This document shows positions 5,905 to 6,977 of a stretch of 6,977 nucleotides of DNA, in pieces (position 1 is the stretch's first letter; every line of letters starts with the position of its first letter). The translations under genes were made by a program, and so were the position numbers. Source of the DNA: Deltaproteobacteria bacterium (GTDB lineage Bacteria > Desulfobacterota > SM23-61); NCBI GenBank assembly GCA_029857975.1, contig JAOUFX010000146.1:1-6977 (forward strand), read 5' to 3'. The notes under the pieces are model-generated. The model saw only the letters and a list, made by a program, of their open reading frames with translations, made no database searches and was not told the origin of the DNA.

Positions 5905-5986
5905 TTTAAAAATATTGTATCCCCTAAAAAAGGCGATTCACCACAGAGGTATAGAGGAAATTTAAGATAAAACATTGAGGTCCCTT

Positions 5987-6748
5987 ATGAACTTATTCAA
6001 AGCGATCCTGCTTTTAGGGGTGGGCTTATCTTTTCTGGTGGGGTGTTCGACAGATGAGCAGGCCAAGCAAAAGGCCACGATCCATTTACGCATGGGCTAT
6101 CAAAACCTCCAGCAGGGAGATCCCACATCGGCCCTCAGAGAGCTTTTACAGGCCGAGAAACTCAATCCCAAAGACTCTGAAGTCCAATTTGCCTTGGGCT
6201 GGGCCTACAGTGCCAAGGGCCGCTTCCTTCAGGCGCTGGAGCATTTCCGCCAAACCCTGGTCCTCGATCCAAAATTCACCGAAGCTCATAACGCCATGGG
6301 GGCGACTTACCTTGATATGGGCAAATGGGACGAAGCGATCCAGGAATTCGAGACCGTTTTAAAGGACCTGCTCTACATGACGCCCTATTACGTTCAAAAC
6401 AATATCGGCTGGGCGTATTATAAAAAAGGAGAGCGGCTGAAGGCTCTGGAATATTATCAGAAGGCCGTGGCCTTAAAACCGGATTTCGGCTTAGCCTATT
6501 TCAATATGGGCTTGGTTTATCGAGACAACCAGCAGACCGCAGAAGCCATTGCCGCCATGCGCTCCGCCTTGGCGCAAGCCCCTAATTTTTTAGAAGCCCA
6601 CTTCCAACTCGGCCTCCTTTATTTCAACTCCGGGAAGCGTGAGGAGGCGAAGAAATCTTTCGAGGAAGTGGTGCGTATCGCTCCCCAGAGCGAAAATGCC
6701 CGCCTGACTCAGCAATACCTGGACTTTTTGAAAAAGTCTGGCAACTGA
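5987..6748 (+). CDS. TPR-repeat lipoprotein, PilW/PilF-like
   Basis: This is a 253-residue exported lipoprotein. Residues 1-19 are a lipoprotein signal peptide (K5, hydrophobic 6-18) ending in the lipobox L17-V-G-C20; S21 after the cysteine predicts outer-membrane sorting. The mature part consists of about six tetratricopeptide repeats (roughly 30-63, 64-97, 98-128, 135-168, 169-202, 203-236) with the usual G-Y and A-P positions. The break at DLLYMTPYYVQNNIGW (127-142) resembles the segment between repeats of the type IV pilus pilotin PilF/PilW, and length and signal also fit. Such pilotins help the secretin reach or assemble in the outer membrane. No pilus gene is nearby, so another TPR lipoprotein role is possible. 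GAGG at 5977-5980, 6 bases before the ATG, fixes the start over an in-frame TTG at 5975. Confidence 0.82.
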   Translation: MNLFKAILLLGVGLSFLVGCSTDEQAKQKATIHLRMGYQNLQQGDPTSALRELLQAEKLNPKDSEVQFALGWAYSAKGRFLQALEHFRQTLVLDPKFTEAHNAMGATYLDMGKWDEAIQEFETVLKDLLYMTPYYVQNNIGWAYYKKGERLKALEYYQKAVALKPDFGLAYFNMGLVYRDNQQTAEAIAAMRSALAQAPNFLEAHFQLGLLYFNSGKREEAKKSFEEVVRIAPQSENARLTQQYLDFLKKSGN

Positions 6749-6977
6749 TCAGATGATCCCCATCCCTTTCAGGAGCGAAAGCATGACCGACGCCGCCAGG
6801 ACGGATCCGATCTGCCCTCCGGTATTCGCACCCATGGCGTGCATGAGGAGGTAATTTCTTTTGTTGGCCTTCTGCCCTTCTACCTGAACGACGCGCGCCG
6901 ACATGGGGAAAGCCGAAATTCCGGCAGCTCCGATTAAAGGATTTACCTTGCCGCCGGAAAGGATTTTCATCAGTTTG
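6749..6977 (-). CDS. Na+-translocating decarboxylase beta subunit, C-terminal part
   Basis: Only the last 75 codons lie in the window; the gene continues past the right edge. The product is an integral membrane protein of the OadB/GcdB/MmdB family, which couples decarboxylation of a biotin-bound carboxyl group to Na+ export. The segment NPLIGAAGISAFPMSAR (bases 6895-6945 on the minus strand) has N, G, S and R at relative positions 0, +4, +9 and +16, the spacing of the Na+-pathway residues N373, G377, S382 and R389 of Klebsiella OadB. LLMHAMGANTGGQIGS and a final hydrophobic helix ending in GMGII match the family C-terminus. Oxaloacetate, methylmalonyl-CoA and glutaconyl-CoA pumps cannot be told apart from this piece. 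It is convergent with the lipoprotein gene, with the two stop codons adjacent. Confidence 0.92.
   Translation of the reverse strand, partial: KLMKILSGGKVNPLIGAAGISAFPMSARVVQVEGQKANKRNYLLMHAMGANTGGQIGSVLAASVMLSLLKGMGII

Larger units (their letters stand above)
5532..5974 (+). other. Long AT-rich spacer with repeat, palindromes and promoter
   Basis: No gene is supported in this stretch. From left to right it holds a weak CCAAA/TTTGG pairing after the rubrerythrin stop (5533-5551, no T-run), a short 10-base-period stretch (5586-5609), the large GTCATTGCGAG palindrome (5651-5725), a run of eight T around 5750, an AAAAA-GGA-TTTTT hairpin (5807-5819), a 17-base palindrome (5830-5846), and the lipoprotein promoter with an overlapping AT-only palindrome (5875-5915). 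The remainder is the 5' leader of the lipoprotein mRNA. Confidence 0.7.

Noticed and set aside
1..6977. CRISPR array, tRNA, rRNA, transposase, phage or defence genes
   Set aside because: No regularly spaced direct repeats, no cloverleaf or rRNA signature, and no open frame with such motifs was seen on either strand.

Overview
The window most likely comes from an anaerobic deltaproteobacterium (Desulfobacterota, Syntrophobacterales-like). This is inferred from gene content: a rubredoxin, a rubrerythrin, a B12-independent methyl-transfer-type protein, the end of a Na+-translocating decarboxylase beta subunit, and a GTCATTGCGAG-type intergenic palindrome of a kind I recall from such genomes. No rRNA, tRNA, CRISPR array, transposase or phage gene is visible.

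Layout. 44-205 encodes a stand-alone rubredoxin. 206-436 is a GC-rich spacer with several hairpins and an open, coding-like frame that has no start codon. 437-1465 encodes a single-domain MetE/UroD-fold protein with a plausible zinc site. It is followed after 11 bases by a DUF255/YyaL-type thioredoxin-fold protein (1477-3564), and after 74 more bases by a bile acid:sodium symporter (BASS) family membrane protein (3639-4550). 4551-4916 is a spacer holding an inverted repeat and what may be debris of an older gene. 4917-5531 encodes a rubrerythrin with a rubredoxin-type iron site at each end. 5532-5986 is a long AT-rich spacer with the palindromic repeat, an operator-like palindrome and a good sigma70-type promoter. 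That promoter leads into a six-TPR lipoprotein (5987-6748) resembling PilW/PilF. The stop codon of the lipoprotein directly abuts the stop codon of a convergent gene (complement of 6749 to beyond 6977), the C-terminal end of a Na+-pumping decarboxylase beta subunit.

How the genes may work together. The rubredoxin and rubrerythrin fit an NAD(P)H-rubredoxin-rubrerythrin peroxide and oxygen defence chain, but they sit about 4.7 kb apart and are not one operon. The MetE-like and YyaL-like genes are probably co-transcribed; the BASS gene may be part of the same unit. The lipoprotein has its own promoter. The decarboxylase fragment points to Na+-coupled energy conservation. All clear genes except the last are on the + strand.

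I did not find a convincing new multi-gene system. The points most worth a second look are the start-less open frame ahead of the MetE-like gene, the rubrerythrin that appears to lack one di-iron glutamate, the possible gene debris before it, and the palindromes around the lipoprotein promoter.
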